From: Pantoea dispersa
Lineage (GTDB): Bacteria; Pseudomonadota; Gammaproteobacteria; Enterobacterales; Enterobacteriaceae
Assembly (NCBI RefSeq): GCF_014155765.1
Contig: NZ_SCKT01000004.1
Coordinates: 248,001-312,000, forward strand
Reading direction: 5' to 3'
Length of the DNA: 64,000 nt
Under the pieces are notes generated by a model. It ran no database searches. It was not told where the DNA came from and saw nothing but the letters and a program-made list of their open reading frames with translations. How positions within the stretch are numbered: the first letter of the stretch is position 1; every line of letters begins with the position of its first letter. Below, one piece after another: positions 10,484 through 21,343 of this stretch. The position numbers and the translations under genes were made by a program.

Positions 10484-13189
10484 ATGTTAATCAAATTGTT
10501 AACGAAAGTTTTTGGTAGCAGCAATGATCGTACTCTGCGCCGCATGCGTAAAGTGGTCGATGTCATCAACAAGATGGAGCCGGAGTTCGTCAAACTGTCT
10601 GACGACGAACTGAAAGCGAAAACCGATCAATTCCGCGAGCGCCTGAAAAAAGGTGAAACGCTGGAGAGCCTGATTCCCGAAGCCTTCGCCACCGTGCGTG
10701 AAGCCAGTAAGCGCGTGTTTGGCATGCGCCACTTTGACGTGCAGCTGATCGGCGGCATGGTGCTCAACGAACGCTGCATCGCGGAGATGCGCACCGGTGA
10801 GGGTAAAACCCTGACTGCGACGCTGCCGGCTTACCTGAACGCGCTGAGCGGCAAGGGCGTGCACGTTGTGACCGTCAACGACTATCTGGCGCAGCGTGAC
10901 GCCGAAAACAACCGTCCGCTGTTTGAGTTCCTTGGTCTGACAGTCGGTATCAACCTGCCGGGCATGCCGGCGGTGGCTAAGCGCGCTGCGTATGCAGCCG
11001 ATATCACCTACGGCACCAACAACGAATACGGCTTCGATTATCTGCGCGATAACATGGCCTTCAGTCCGGAAGAGCGCGTACAGCGTAAACTGCACTATGC
11101 GCTGGTGGATGAGGTGGACTCGATCCTGATCGATGAAGCGCGTACCCCGCTGATTATCTCGGGTCCGGCCGAAGACAGCTCCGATCTCTACATCAAGGTC
11201 AACAAAATCATCCCGCACCTGGTGCGCCAGGAAAAAGAAGACTCGGATAACTTCCAGGGCGAAGGTGACTTCTGGGTAGATGAAAAAGCCCGTCAGGCGC
11301 ACATGACCGAGCGCGGTCTGGTGAAAGTGGAAGAGCTGCTGGTCAGTCAGGGCATCATGGATGAGGGCGAATCACTCTACTCGCCGACCAACATCATGCT
11401 GATGCACCACGTGACGGCAGCGCTGCGCGCCCATGCACTGTTCACCCGCGACGTTGACTATATCGTGAAGGACGGCGAGGTGATCATTGTTGATGAACAC
11501 ACCGGCCGTACCATGCAGGGACGTCGCTGGTCTGATGGCCTGCACCAGGCGGTCGAAGCCAAAGAAGGTGTGGAGATCCAGAATGAAAACCAGACGCTGG
11601 CTTCCATCACCTTCCAGAACTACTTCCGTATCTACGAGAAACTGGCCGGTATGACCGGTACCGCTGATACTGAAGCGTTTGAATTCAGCTCCATCTACAA
11701 GCTCGATACCATCGTGGTGCCGACCAACCGTCCGATGGTGCGTAAAGATATGGCCGATCTGGTCTACATGACCGAGAAAGAGAAGATTGACGCCATTATC
11801 GAAGATATTCGCACCTGTACGGCTAACGGGCAGCCGGTACTGGTGGGCACCATCTCGATTGAAAAATCGGAAGTGGTATCCCAGGAGCTGACGCGCGCGG
11901 GTATTAAGCACAGCGTACTGAACGCCAAGTTCCACGCCAGCGAAGCGGATATCGTGGCGCAGGCAGGTCAGCCAGCCGCGGTAACCATCGCGACCAACAT
12001 GGCCGGTCGTGGTACGGACATCATGCTCGGCGGTAGCTGGCAGGCGGAAGTGGCCGCGCTGGAAAACCCGACGGAAGAGCAGATTGAAGCCATCAAGGCG
12101 GCGTGGAAACTGCGCCATGATGCGGTGCTGGCGGCAGGCGGTTTGCACATTATCGGTACCGAACGCCACGAATCACGCCGTATCGATAACCAGCTGCGCG
12201 GCCGTGCGGGCCGTCAGGGTGACGCCGGTTCTTCGCGCTTCTATCTGTCGATGGAAGATGCGCTGATGCGTATCTTTGCCTCCGATCGTGTGTCCAACAT
12301 GATGCGTAAGTTGGGTATGAAGCCGGGTGAAGCGATTGAACATCCGTGGGTAACCAAAGCGATTGCTAATGCGCAGCGCAAAGTGGAAAGCCGCAACTTC
12401 GATATCCGTAAACAGCTGCTGGAATACGATGACGTGGCTAACGATCAGCGCCGCGCCATTTACAGCCAGCGTAACGAACTGCTGGATGTCTCTGACGTGT
12501 CGGACACCATCAATAGCATCCGCGAGGATGTGTTCAAAGCCACTATCGACACTTACATTCCGCCGCAGTCTCTGGAAGAGATGTGGGACGTCCCGGGGCT
12601 GGAAGAGCGTCTGCGCAATGATTTCGATCTGGATCTGCCGATTGCCGAGTGGCTGGATAAAGAGCCGGATCTGCATGAAGAGACGCTGCGTGAGCGCATC
12701 ATGAGCCGCGCCAGCGAAAACTATGCGGCGAAAGAAGAAGTGGTCGGCGCAGAAATGATGCGCAACTTCGAAAAAGGCGTGATGCTGCAAACGCTCGACT
12801 CGCTGTGGAAAGAGCATCTGGCGGCGATGGACTATCTGCGCCAGGGTATCCATCTGCGTGGCTATGCGCAGAAGGATCCGAAGCAGGAGTACAAACGTGA
12901 ATCTTTCGCCATGTTTGCCGCGATGCTGGAGTCGCTGAAGTACGAAGTGATCAGCACCCTGAGCAAAGTGCAGGTGCGGATGCCGGAAGAAGTGGAAGCG
13001 ATGGAGCAGCAGCGTCGTGAAGAAGCAGAGCGTCTGGCACAGCAGCAGCAGCTCAGTCACGTCGATGACGACACCGCAGCGGCCGCTGCACTGGCGGCAC
13101 AGGGCGGTGAGCGGAAAGTGGGACGTAACGATCCGTGCCCATGCGGCTCAGGTAAAAAATACAAACAGTGTCACGGTCGTCTGGCCTGA
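10484..13189 (+). CDS. secA: Preprotein translocase ATPase SecA
   Basis: Motor of Sec protein export, 901 residues (E. coli 901), acting at SecYEG on the inner membrane. Walker [10 protein letters not shown] is near residue 102, Walker B is in [16 protein letters not shown], and helicase motif VI is [20 protein letters not shown]. The C-terminal zinc-binding tail [14 protein letters not shown], which contacts SecB and phospholipid, is complete. It lies 71 bases after secM with a poor ribosome-binding site (GAGAT), consistent with control by SecM stalling. Confidence 0.98.
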   Translation: MLIKLLTKVFGSSNDRTLRRMRKVVDVINKMEPEFVKLSDDELKAKTDQFRERLKKGETLESLIPEAFATVREASKRVFGMRHFDVQLIGGMVLNERCIAEMRTGEGKTLTATLPAYLNALSGKGVHVVTVNDYLAQRDAENNRPLFEFLGLTVGINLPGMPAVAKRAAYAADITYGTNNEYGFDYLRDNMAFSPEERVQRKLHYALVDEVDSILIDEARTPLIISGPAEDSSDLYIKVNKIIPHLVRQEKEDSDNFQGEGDFWVDEKARQAHMTERGLVKVEELLVSQGIMDEGESLYSPTNIMLMHHVTAALRAHALFTRDVDYIVKDGEVIIVDEHTGRTMQGRRWSDGLHQAVEAKEGVEIQNENQTLASITFQNYFRIYEKLAGMTGTADTEAFEFSSIYKLDTIVVPTNRPMVRKDMADLVYMTEKEKIDAIIEDIRTCTANGQPVLVGTISIEKSEVVSQELTRAGIKHSVLNAKFHASEADIVAQAGQPAAVTIATNMAGRGTDIMLGGSWQAEVAALENPTEEQIEAIKAAWKLRHDAVLAAGGLHIIGTERHESRRIDNQLRGRAGRQGDAGSSRFYLSMEDALMRIFASDRVSNMMRKLGMKPGEAIEHPWVTKAIANAQRKVESRNFDIRKQLLEYDDVANDQRRAIYSQRNELLDVSDVSDTINSIREDVFKATIDTYIPPQSLEEMWDVPGLEERLRNDFDLDLPIAEWLDKEPDLHEETLRERIMSRASENYAAKEEVVGAEMMRNFEKGVMLQTLDSLWKEHLAAMDYLRQGIHLRGYAQKDPKQEYKRESFAMFAAMLESLKYEVISTLSKVQVRMPEEVEAMEQQRREEAERLAQQQQLSHVDDDTAAAAALAAQGGERKVGRNDPCPCGSGKKYKQCHGRLA

Positions 13190-13193
13190 TAAC

Positions 13194-13219
13194 AAAAAGG
13201 AGCCCGCGGGCTCCTTTTT
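13194..13219. terminator. Bidirectional terminator, secA / winged-helix gene
   Basis: A perfect 26-base palindrome, AAAAAGGAGCCCG followed by its complement, gives a stem flanked by A5 and T5. It can therefore end both the secA transcript and the convergent gene at 13230-13616. Confidence 0.92.
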
Positions 13220-13229
13220 CTTTGGCTGA

Positions 13230-13616
13230 TTAGCGGGTAATCGCCATCAGCTTCTCCTCATTCAGCCGCACGCCATGATAGGGCAGCGTAACCAGCAGCC
13301 CATCCGGCAAACCATAGCGTTTCAGCAACGCCCGGCTCTGAAACAGCAATTGGTGATAGTTGTTGTCGCTGATCCCCGGATAGCTCTCATTCCATACCGT
13401 GGCAATAATCTGCCGTTTCGACGTGATGCGCAGCAGCAGGCAGGAGAAGAAGCGCTTCTGCGCTTCATTAAGCGGGATGGTCTTCTGTTCTGGCCACCAG
13501 GTTAAGGTGTTTTGCGCGCTGTCGAGCGTCAGGATGTCGTGAAAAACCAAATGGCGTAAGGTATTCATCTGTTTCTGTGCGTCTTGCGCCAGAAACGTTG
13601 TTAGTTTGCGTTCCAT
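13230..13616 (-). CDS. Small winged-helix (OmpR/ToxR-type) DNA-binding protein
   Basis: 128-residue protein convergent with secA and divergent from mutT. E. coli has no gene here. The middle and C-terminal part (from about residue 36, LTWWPEQKTIPLNEAQKRFFSCLLL, through SKRQIIATVWNESY to LLVTLPYHGVRLN) reads like the Trans_reg_C winged helix of CadC/ToxR/OmpR proteins. No receiver domain, membrane segment or sensor domain is visible, so it is a free-standing DNA-binding unit. The N-terminal 35 residues are unrecognised. Target and signal are unknown. The fold call is moderately sure; a regulatory role is inferred. Confidence 0.75.
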   Translation of the reverse strand: MERKLTTFLAQDAQKQMNTLRHLVFHDILTLDSAQNTLTWWPEQKTIPLNEAQKRFFSCLLLRITSKRQIIATVWNESYPGISDNNYHQLLFQSRALLKRYGLPDGLLVTLPYHGVRLNEEKLMAITR

Positions 13617-13801
13617 GTGTAGTCGGCCTGGCTAGAGTAAAGTGGCTGCGAGTATTCCCAACATGGCGCCGTGCGATCATTACGACCTGTCTTAATAACT
13701 GGAATCTGTGCGACAGGATCGCGGTGAAGCCGACAGCAGTTAACATCGTCCGGCGTCTGCTTTAAAATCAGCGCTCACTCACTACAAGCGGAATCCAGCT
13801 T

Positions 13802-14197
13802 ATGAAACACCTGCAGGTGGCGGTGGGCATCATTCGCAATGCCAGTCGTCAGATCTTTCTTGCCCAGCGCGCAGCAAGCTCCCACATGGCCAACAAATGG
13901 GAGTTCCCGGGCGGAAAAATTGAACAGCACGAAAGCGCAGAACAGGCGTTAAAACGTGAGCTGATGGAAGAAACCGGTATTGAGGTGACGGCGGCGAAAG
14001 CGATTGGTCAGGCCGACCACAGTTACGATGACCTGCGTGTTACGCTGCATTTCTTCCTGGTGGAGGGCTGGCAGGGTGAGCCGTGGGGACGCGAAGGTCA
14101 GCCGCAGCGTTGGGTCGAGCAGCGTGATTTGTTGGCCGATGAATTTCCACCTGCCAACCACGCCCTGATTGCCCGCTTAGTGGCGGGCGAGATTTAA
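13802..14197 (+). CDS. mutT: 8-oxo-dGTP diphosphatase MutT
   Basis: Nudix hydrolase of 131 residues (E. coli 129) that removes 8-oxo-dGTP from the nucleotide pool and so prevents A:T to C:G mutations. The Nudix box is intact: GGKIEQHESAEQALKRELMEETGI, with the REL-EE-G residues spaced as required. N-terminal VAVGIIRNASRQIFLAQR and SSHMANKWEFPGG match the nucleotide-binding part of the family. In E. coli it follows secA directly; here the winged-helix gene separates them. Convergent with yacG, with a small GC hairpin (14201-14219) between. Confidence 0.96.
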   Translation: MKHLQVAVGIIRNASRQIFLAQRAASSHMANKWEFPGGKIEQHESAEQALKRELMEETGIEVTAAKAIGQADHSYDDLRVTLHFFLVEGWQGEPWGREGQPQRWVEQRDLLADEFPPANHALIARLVAGEI

Positions 14198-14200
14198 ACT

Positions 14201-14219
14201 CAGGGGCCGCGTGCCCCTG
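14201..14219. repeat. GC-rich hairpin between mutT and yacG
   Basis: CAGGGGC and GCCCCTG with a 5-base loop lie between the convergent stops of mutT and yacG. No T-run follows, so it is at best a weak or Rho-assisted terminator. Confidence 0.5.
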
Positions 14220-14223
14220 CCGA

Positions 14224-14421
14224 TCACGACTGCTCTTCACTCCAGTCGTCACTCTCCGTCATGTCTCCGCTGCTTGGAATGCGTTTCTCCTCAGCGGCCC
14301 ACTCGCCCAGGTCGATCAACTGACAGCGTTTGCTGCAAAACGGGCGCCACGGGCTGAGTTCATCCCACATCACGGCTTTACCGCAGTTGGGGCAAGGTAC
14401 GGTAATCATCTCTTCCTGCAT
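14224..14421 (-). CDS. yacG: DNA gyrase inhibitor / zinc-binding protein YacG
   Basis: Small 65-residue protein, same size as E. coli YacG, reported to bind GyrB and inhibit gyrase. A four-cysteine zinc site is formed by CPNCGK and [16 protein letters not shown]. The acidic tail [15 protein letters not shown] is typical. The ATG at 14421 was chosen because it is preceded by GAGG at good spacing and gives the family length; the longer TTG-started reading would overlap zapD. Last gene of the coaE-zapD-yacG unit. Confidence 0.93.
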   Translation of the reverse strand: MQEEMITVPCPNCGKAVMWDELSPWRPFCSKRCQLIDLGEWAAEEKRIPSSGDMTESDDWSEEQS

Positions 14422-14429
14422 AACATCCT

Positions 14430-15173
14430 CTAACAACAGGCTAATTCAAAATTCAGTCGCGCCGGCACTTCGCCGCGTTCGCTATCGAGCGGTAAAAAGC
14501 GGATGGCATAACGGCTTTTATGACCAGAGATCTGCGGATAGAGCGCATCTTCCAGCGTCAGCTGCAGGCGCAGCAGGTCGGACCCTTCGGCGTTATCCTG
14601 ATAAAAGCCGTTGAGGCTGGTCTGATGGCGAAACACGCCCGACTGACGAATCAGGTTGAGGATCATCGTCAGGCTGTTGCGCAGCGGATCGAGCGAGGCC
14701 AGCCAGCTATTCACCAGGGTATCGCGCAGCGCCTGTGGCTGGTGCAGCCAGATGTGTAAACCCGGCAGATCAAAACTGCAGCAGCCGCCGGGAATGCTCA
14801 GGCGCTGACGTACGGAGGCAATCAGCCGGTCTTCGCGCAGCTGCTGGCCCATGCGCGGCGCAGCCATCAGCTCGCTGGATTGCTGCTTCAGCTGTTCGCG
14901 CAGCTGGCTGACGGTGTGTTCATCGACACCCGGCACATCCAGCCAGGCACGCAGTTTTTGCTGCTGACGCTCCAGCTCTTTTAACAGCTCGGTGCGCATA
15001 TCGCCGCGTTCGAAGATATCCAGCAGGTCGCCAATAATACGAAATACACCGAGTGCGGCAACCGAGCTGTTAACCGGCAGCGTTTCGTGCAGCTGGTTAA
15101 TCAAAAACTCCACGCGCAGCCAGGTGCGCATTTTCTCATTCAATGGGTGTTCAAACAGAACCACTGTGCTCAT
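14430..15173 (-). CDS. zapD: Cell division protein ZapD
   Basis: Cytoplasmic FtsZ-bundling protein of 247 residues (E. coli 247). The start at 15173 gives [24 protein letters not shown], the conserved N-terminus; 19 upstream in-frame residues look like untranslated leader and would run into coaE. The protein is mostly helical, with [29 protein letters not shown] and [14 protein letters not shown] recognisable. It partners FtsZ encoded at 7.5 kb through the FtsZ C-terminal peptide. Four bases separate it from the coaE stop. Confidence 0.94.
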   Translation of the reverse strand: MSTVVLFEHPLNEKMRTWLRVEFLINQLHETLPVNSSVAALGVFRIIGDLLDIFERGDMRTELLKELERQQQKLRAWLDVPGVDEHTVSQLREQLKQQSSELMAAPRMGQQLREDRLIASVRQRLSIPGGCCSFDLPGLHIWLHQPQALRDTLVNSWLASLDPLRNSLTMILNLIRQSGVFRHQTSLNGFYQDNAEGSDLLRLQLTLEDALYPQISGHKSRYAIRFLPLDSERGEVPARLNFELACC

Positions 15174-15177
15174 GATA

Positions 15178-15786
15178 TTAATCCCGTCCGGTTGCTGCCA
15201 GGCGTAAATAGCGCTGGTGAAGTTCAGCAACGCGCGGCAAAGCCTGTTCCGGCGTGCCGCTGTTATCTATGATGTCATCCGCGCAGGCTAAACGCTGCTG
15301 ACGGCTGGCCTGCGCGGCAAGAATCCGTTGCGCCTGGCTGAGAGAGATACCATCACGCTGGCGGGTGCGCTGCAACTGCGTGGCCTCATCGACATCCACG
15401 ACTAATACCCGATCAGCCTGATGCTGCAGACCATTTTCTACCAGCAGCGGCACTACCCACATGACGTAAGGCGAAGCCGCCTGCGCCTTCAGCTGCTGGG
15501 TACGGGCGTTAATCAGCGGGTGCAGCAGTTGATTGAGCCAGTTTTTCTCTTGCGGCTGCTGGAAAATAATTTCCCGCAGCCGCGCGCGATAAAGCGTGCC
15601 TTCTGCGGTCAGAATCGATTCTCCGTGGCGTTTCACAATCGCATTGAGCGCAGGTGTGCCCGGTTCAACCACCTCGCGGGCAATCACATCGGCATCAATG
15701 ATGTCGACGTTCAGCGCGGCAAAAGCATTAGCAATGGTGCTTTTACCACTACCAATGCCGCCGGTCAGTGCAACGGTAAAAGGCAT
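15178..15786 (-). CDS. coaE: Dephospho-CoA kinase
   Basis: Last enzyme of coenzyme A synthesis, 202 residues (E. coli 206). It phosphorylates the 3'-hydroxyl of dephospho-CoA. P-loop [17 protein letters not shown] is at residues 7-23, followed by [18 protein letters not shown] for substrate binding, HPLINAR and [11 protein letters not shown]. First gene of the minus-strand coaE-zapD-yacG set, divergent from guaC across about 210 bases. The window also encodes panB, panC and panD, which supply the pantothenate for this pathway. Confidence 0.96.
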   Translation of the reverse strand: MPFTVALTGGIGSGKSTIANAFAALNVDIIDADVIAREVVEPGTPALNAIVKRHGESILTAEGTLYRARLREIIFQQPQEKNWLNQLLHPLINARTQQLKAQAASPYVMWVVPLLVENGLQHQADRVLVVDVDEATQLQRTRQRDGISLSQAQRILAAQASRQQRLACADDIIDNSGTPEQALPRVAELHQRYLRLAATGRD

Positions 15787-15900
15787 AGCGTTCTCTCAAC
15801 ATTTTTCTCATCTGCCGCAGCGTGATGAGAGCCCGATCACAATCGGTTTTCTCAGCTAAATTTAACGGATTGTAGCTTAAATAAAGTGAAATTCGCAGTC

Positions 15901-15928
15901 TTGTCGCGGAACGAATGGCGCGTATGAT
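15901..15928 (+). promoter_or_regulatory. Candidate guaC promoter
   Basis: TTGTCG at 15901-15906 and TATGAT at 15923-15928 are spaced by 16 bases, about 65 bases upstream of the guaC ATG. No operator could be recognised with confidence. Confidence 0.5.
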
Positions 15929-15994
15929 AACGACACTGGAGCCGTGAGCGCTACCCGAACTGCGGTTCGTCGTCACTAACCAGGACACTCTGCT

Positions 15995-17035
15995 ATGCGT
16001 ATCGAAGAAGATGTAAAACTGGGCTTTAAAGATGTATTGATCCGCCCGAAACGCTCCACGCTGAAAAGCCGTTCCGAGGTTGAGCTGGAACGTACGTTCA
16101 CCTTCAAACATTCAGGCCTCGCCTGGTCCGGCGTTCCGGTGATTGCCGCCAACATGGATACCGTCGGCACCTTTACCATGGCCGAAGCGCTGGCTGGCTT
16201 TAACGTGCTGACCGCCGTTCACAAGCACTACAGTGTTGAAGCGTGGCAGACCTTTATCCAGCACGTACCGGCCACGGTGCTCAGCCACGTGATGGTCTCC
16301 ACCGGCACCTCAGAAGCAGATTTCACAAAGTTAAGCGCGATCCTCGCGCTGTCGCCCCAACTCAATTTTATCTGTATTGATGTGGCAAACGGCTACTCCG
16401 AGCACTTTGTTGCCTTCCTGCAGCGCGCGAGGGAAAGCTTCCCGGGGAAAACCATTTGCGCCGGGAATGTGGTGACCGGTGAAATGGTCGAGGAGCTGAT
16501 TCTGTCCGGTGCCGACATTGTGAAGGTGGGAATCGGTCCGGGTTCGGTCTGCACCACACGCGTCAAAACCGGCGTTGGCTACCCGCAACTCTCTGCGGTG
16601 ATTGAGTGTGCTGATGCGGCGCACGGCCTCGGCGGGCAGATTGTCAGTGACGGCGGTTGCGCCGTGCCGGGCGATATCGCCAAGGCGTTCGGCGGCGGCG
16701 CTGACTTCGTGATGCTCGGCGGCATGCTGGCGGCACACGATGAGTGCGAAGGCACTCTTGTTGAAGAGCAGGGCGAGCAGTTTATGCTGTTCTACGGCAT
16801 GAGCTCCGAATCCGCGATGAAACGTCATGTGGGCGGTGTGGCGGGCTACCGCGCCGCAGAAGGTAAAACCGTTCGTCTGCCGCTGCGTGGACCGGTCGCG
16901 GAGACGGTGAAAGATATCCTCGGCGGACTGCGTTCGGCCTGTACTTACGTCGGCGCAGAGCGCCTGAAAGAGCTGACCAAACGCACCACCTTTATTCGTG
17001 TGGCAGAACAGGAAAACCGCGTCTTTAACCGCTGA
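15995..17035 (+). CDS. guaC: GMP reductase
   Basis: NADPH-dependent conversion of GMP to IMP and ammonia in purine salvage, 346 residues (E. coli 347). It has an IMPDH-type TIM barrel without CBS domains. The catalytic cysteine is in [17 protein letters not shown], followed by [28 protein letters not shown] and the [11 protein letters not shown] flap. N-terminal [21 protein letters not shown] matches the family. Monocistronic, ending at a GC hairpin shared with hofC. Confidence 0.97.
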   Translation: MRIEEDVKLGFKDVLIRPKRSTLKSRSEVELERTFTFKHSGLAWSGVPVIAANMDTVGTFTMAEALAGFNVLTAVHKHYSVEAWQTFIQHVPATVLSHVMVSTGTSEADFTKLSAILALSPQLNFICIDVANGYSEHFVAFLQRARESFPGKTICAGNVVTGEMVEELILSGADIVKVGIGPGSVCTTRVKTGVGYPQLSAVIECADAAHGLGGQIVSDGGCAVPGDIAKAFGGGADFVMLGGMLAAHDECEGTLVEEQGEQFMLFYGMSSESAMKRHVGGVAGYRAAEGKTVRLPLRGPVAETVKDILGGLRSACTYVGAERLKELTKRTTFIRVAEQENRVFNR

Positions 17036-17043
17036 TGTGCCGC

Positions 17044-17067
17044 AACGGGCGCCGCGTGCGCCCGTTT
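17044..17067. terminator. Hairpin between guaC and hofC stops
   Basis: AACGGGCGC and GCGCCCGTT form a perfect 9-bp stem around a 5-base loop, followed by only a short T-run. It sits between convergent genes and probably serves as a terminator for guaC. Confidence 0.65.
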
Positions 17068-18265
17068 AACGTATGGCGTCTCCCAGACCAAATACCGGCA
17101 GATACATGGCAATCACCAGCGTGCCGACAATGCCGCCGATCACCACCATCATTAATGGCTCCAGCGAAGCGGCGAGGCTGTCTGCGCGCGTCAGCGTTTG
17201 CGCTTCGTGCCACTCCGCCAGTCGCGCCAGCATCACATCCAGCGCACCGGCCTCTTCACCAACGCGGATCAACTGAGCGCACAGCGGTGTAAACAGCGGA
17301 TGTCCCTGTAGCGCCTGATGCAGCGGTGCGCCAGCGGCAATGTGCTGCTGTAACGCCACGATGGCATCGCGCCACAGTCGCGCGGCCAGCGTCACTTCCA
17401 CCGCCTGCAGGCTTTGCAGCAGCGTCAGTCCGGCCTGCTGCGTCAGTTGCAGAATCGCATATATCTGGCTGAGCTGACCGCCGCGCCACAACGGGGCCAG
17501 CAGCGGAAGCCGCAGCAGCCACTGCTGGCAGCGCTTTTGCCACGCAACGGATCGTCGGTAGGTCAGACGCGCCAGCCACCCGGACGCCACACCGCACAAC
17601 AGCAGCGGCAGCGCCGCCTGCTGCAACAGTGCCGACAGCGCCATCACGCCGGCGGTAAAGGCCGGCAGCGGTGCGTCAAAGCTGGCGTACACCGCAACAA
17701 ATTCCGGCAGTACAAACAGCAGCATCCCGGCGCTGACCGCCAGCGCCACCAGCAGGATAAACAGCGGATAGCGCAACGCTTTCACCACCTTTTGGCGCAG
17801 AAACTGTTGCCTGCTCTGCTGTAGTGCCAGCTGGCGGCAACACTCGTCCAGTTGCCCGGTCAGCTCACCTACCTGCATCAGTGCCGGAAACAGCGGCGGG
17901 AAGATATCCGGCCAGGCGCGCAGCGCCTGTGAAAACGGCTCACCGGCCATGACCCGCTGTTGCAGAAGGCTCAGCAGCACGCGCCAGCCTGCATGAGGAT
18001 GGCCGCTGGCCAGCAATGTCAGACTCTCCGCCAGCGGCAGCCCGGCTTTCAGCAACGTCGCCAGCTGGCGCATCAGGTCAATTTTCTGCTGCCACTTCCA
18101 GTCGCGCGCGCGCCAGCATTTCCCGCGCTGCCAGCTCACCACCAGCATGCCGCGATCGCCCAGCTGACCGAGCAGGGCATCCTGCGTGGGCTGCAGCGAC
18201 TCTCCCTCCTGCAGCAGGCCCATACTGTCCAGTGCCTGCCAGTGAAACTGGTAGCGATTAGCCAT
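17066..18265 (-). CDS. hofC: Type IV pilus/type II secretion inner-membrane platform protein HofC
   Basis: GspF/PilC-family polytopic protein of 399 residues (E. coli 400). It is the membrane platform on which the HofB ATPase acts to assemble PpdD pilin. The duplicated GspF domain is seen: QKIDLMRQLATLLKAGLPLAESLTLLASG near residue 70 and again SQIYAILQLTQQAGLTLLQSL near residue 270, each followed by hydrophobic segments. Start at 18265 (MANRYQFHWQ) matches E. coli and overlaps hofB by 8 bases; an upstream ATG would extend far into hofB. Confidence 0.93.
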   Translation of the reverse strand: MANRYQFHWQALDSMGLLQEGESLQPTQDALLGQLGDRGMLVVSWQRGKCWRARDWKWQQKIDLMRQLATLLKAGLPLAESLTLLASGHPHAGWRVLLSLLQQRVMAGEPFSQALRAWPDIFPPLFPALMQVGELTGQLDECCRQLALQQSRQQFLRQKVVKALRYPLFILLVALAVSAGMLLFVLPEFVAVYASFDAPLPAFTAGVMALSALLQQAALPLLLCGVASGWLARLTYRRSVAWQKRCQQWLLRLPLLAPLWRGGQLSQIYAILQLTQQAGLTLLQSLQAVEVTLAARLWRDAIVALQQHIAAGAPLHQALQGHPLFTPLCAQLIRVGEEAGALDVMLARLAEWHEAQTLTRADSLAASLEPLMMVVIGGIVGTLVIAMYLPVFGLGDAIR

Positions 18266-19646
18266 TGCCAAGGCCCACCACGCGCTGCATCTCCTCGAAT
18301 GAGGTGTCACCGCGGCTCACCGCTTCCAGCCCGGCGGTCAGCAGCGTTTTCATTCCCTGTTCCGCAGCCAGCGTCAGCAGGTGCTCCAGCGGCATATCAG
18401 CCGAGATGGCGTTCTGCAACCTGCTGCTCATCGGCAGGATTTCAAACAGCGCCAGGCGGCCGTAATAACCCGAGAAGCAGTGATCGCAGCCGGGCGCACG
18501 CCAGGTTTGCAGCGTGCCGGGCCACATGTCGCCGGGCAGATGGGCAATCGCCTGGCCCGGCTGACGGCAGTGCACGCACAAACGGCGCACCAGCCGCTGC
18601 GCCACCACCAGCTGTAACGCCGGGCCAAGCAGATAGCCGGGAATGTCCATCTGCCGTAAGCGGGTCAGGGTTTCGGCCGTCGAGTTGGTGTGCAAGGTTG
18701 AGAGCACCAGATGTCCGGTCTGCGCCGCTTTTACGGCGATGCTGGCGGTTTCGGCATCACGGATTTCGCCGATCATAATGACGTCCGGATCCTGCCGCAG
18801 CAGCGCGCGCAGGACGCGGTTAAAGTCGAGACCGCTCCGTGGCTGTACCTGCGTCTGGTTAATCCCCTGTAGCGGAATTTCCAGCGGGTCCTCCACGCTG
18901 CAGACGTTTTTCTCCGGCACGTTGAGGGCGCTCAGGCTGCTGTACAGCGTAAAGGTTTTGCCGCTGCCGGTTGGGCCGGTGACCAGAATCAGCCCCTGCG
19001 GTTTGGCCAGCGCGTTTTTCAGCAGACGCAGCTGTGGTACCGGCATGCCCAGCTTATCGAGCGCAATGGCGCTGTTTTCGCTTTGCAGCAGGCGCACCAC
19101 CGCTTTTTCCCCCTGGCTGACCGGCAGGGTCGACAGGCGGAACGCCGCCGGTTTGTCATCCATCTCCAGACTGAACTGGCCATCCTGCGGCAGCCGACGC
19201 TCCGCGATATCCAGACCGCCGAGGATTTTCAACCGTGCCAGCACGGCGGCGGGTGGGGCATCCGGTAACTGCGGCAGCGGATGCAGCACGCCGTCAATCC
19301 GCAGCCGTACGCGCAGCCCGTGACGCTGCGGTTCAAAGTGCACATCGGAGGCGCGTCGCTGTATGGCCTGGCGCAGAATCTGATCCACCGCGTGGATGGC
19401 GGACTCGGCGCTGGCCTGTTCGCGCGGTGCCGCACTGCTTTCGGGCTGGTGCAGCAGCTGCTCCAGCCGTGCGGCGGGCCAGCATTCGACCTCGACTGCG
19501 CACTGGCTGGCAAACTGCAGCGCCTCTAACAACAGCGGGTCTGGCGCGTCCGCGACCGCCACGCGCAAGTGCGTGGCGTCATGGTGCAGTATCACGGCCT
19601 GATAGCGGGCACACAGCGCCTGCAGGGTGCTATCCGGCTTATCCAT
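18258..19646 (-). CDS. hofB: Type IV pilus assembly ATPase HofB (GspE/PilB family)
   Basis: Secretion ATPase of 462 residues (E. coli 461). Walker A is LVTGPTGSGKTFTLYSSL, the Asp box reads VCSVEDPLEIPL, Walker B is VIMIGEIRDAETASIAVKAAQTGHLVLSTLHTN, and a zinc site CVHCRQPG...GCDHCFSGYYGR is present, so all catalytic elements are intact. The start at 19646 (MDKPDSTLQAL) fits the family and overlaps ppdD by 8 bases. It works with HofC and PpdD; the outer-membrane and prepilin-processing genes are not in this window. Confidence 0.95.
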   Translation of the reverse strand: MDKPDSTLQALCARYQAVILHHDATHLRVAVADAPDPLLLEALQFASQCAVEVECWPAARLEQLLHQPESSAAPREQASAESAIHAVDQILRQAIQRRASDVHFEPQRHGLRVRLRIDGVLHPLPQLPDAPPAAVLARLKILGGLDIAERRLPQDGQFSLEMDDKPAAFRLSTLPVSQGEKAVVRLLQSENSAIALDKLGMPVPQLRLLKNALAKPQGLILVTGPTGSGKTFTLYSSLSALNVPEKNVCSVEDPLEIPLQGINQTQVQPRSGLDFNRVLRALLRQDPDVIMIGEIRDAETASIAVKAAQTGHLVLSTLHTNSTAETLTRLRQMDIPGYLLGPALQLVVAQRLVRRLCVHCRQPGQAIAHLPGDMWPGTLQTWRAPGCDHCFSGYYGRLALFEILPMSSRLQNAISADMPLEHLLTLAAEQGMKTLLTAGLEAVSRGDTSFEEMQRVVGLGNG

Positions 19647-20088
19647 TGTTTTCTTCCTTGTCGGCAAAGCGGAACTGCTCGAGACAGCTGTCGCGCAGGC
19701 TGGTGTTGTCGCTGGTGCAGCTGCGTTGCCAGCTGAGTGCGCCTTCCGCCGCATTCCATATCGGCAACATTGCAACGGTTAACCCCGTCAGGCTCTCCTG
19801 GCCGGTCAGCGTAATGGCACCATTGACCACGCTCAGGTTCGCCACATAGCGCGAGCCTTTGGCGGCGGGAATACCGCGCTCGCCGGCCTGACACTGCGCC
19901 GGTCCGCCGCGCTCAATGGCGCACAGCTCCACGGCAGTTTTATAGGGCACCATGGTTTGCAGCATGTCGGTCAGCGCGGCACGTTGCAGATAATTTTGGT
20001 AAGCGGGCAGGCCAATGGCGCTGAGGATGGCGACGATACCGATGACAATCATCAGCTCGATCAGGGTAAAACCGCGTTGTTTATCCAT
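19639..20088 (-). CDS. ppdD: Major prepilin PpdD
   Basis: Type IV pilin precursor of 149 residues (E. coli 146). It has a short leader MDKQRG followed by the methylated-phenylalanine core FTLIELMIVIGIVAILSAIG, with the conserved Glu5 of mature pilin, so PilD/GspO-type cleavage after Gly6 is expected. The C-terminal globular part has four cysteines that could form two disulfides (CAIERGGPAQC and CTSDNTSLRDSC). Start at 20088 has an AAGGAG site whose GGAG lies in a stem-loop (see 20093-20112). First gene of ppdD-hofB-hofC. Confidence 0.94.
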   Translation of the reverse strand: MDKQRGFTLIELMIVIGIVAILSAIGLPAYQNYLQRAALTDMLQTMVPYKTAVELCAIERGGPAQCQAGERGIPAAKGSRYVANLSVVNGAITLTGQESLTGLTVAMLPIWNAAEGALSWQRSCTSDNTSLRDSCLEQFRFADKEENNG

Positions 20089-20092
20089 AATG

Positions 20093-20112
20093 AGGCTCCT
20101 TGTTGTGGAGCC
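20093..20112 (-). promoter_or_regulatory. Stem-loop that would sequester the ppdD ribosome-binding site
   Basis: On the minus strand GGCTCC, a 7-base loop ACAACAA, and GGAGCC form a 6-bp GC-rich stem directly before the ppdD ATG (5 bases after). The 3' arm GGAG is the Shine-Dalgarno core, so the closed stem would block initiation. Translational control is inferred. Confidence 0.5.
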
Positions 20113-20264
20113 GCAACGGTAAGAAAGGGCGGGGAAAAGCGGAAGGGGGCGCGTTTCAATCCCGGAAAGGGGCGCGCAGACAATGTAGCGCGTTACAGGC
20201 GAAGCCACATGATGATGGAAGCCGGCTCGCAATTTGCCGCCAGCGCCGGCGGCATGGCCTTACG

Positions 20265-21185
<921 letters not shown>

Positions 21186-21343
21186 TTACGTGCGCTAACC
21201 TTAGCCTGATTTTGCAGCTATTGCCAGACACGCCAGGTGAAATGTTTAGTATCCTTAACTTGCTGATGCCATAACGCATTAAGTCACAAGCAGTGAGGTG
21301 GAATCATGGTATTCTCAGCCAGATTTTGTTCAGGATAACAGGC

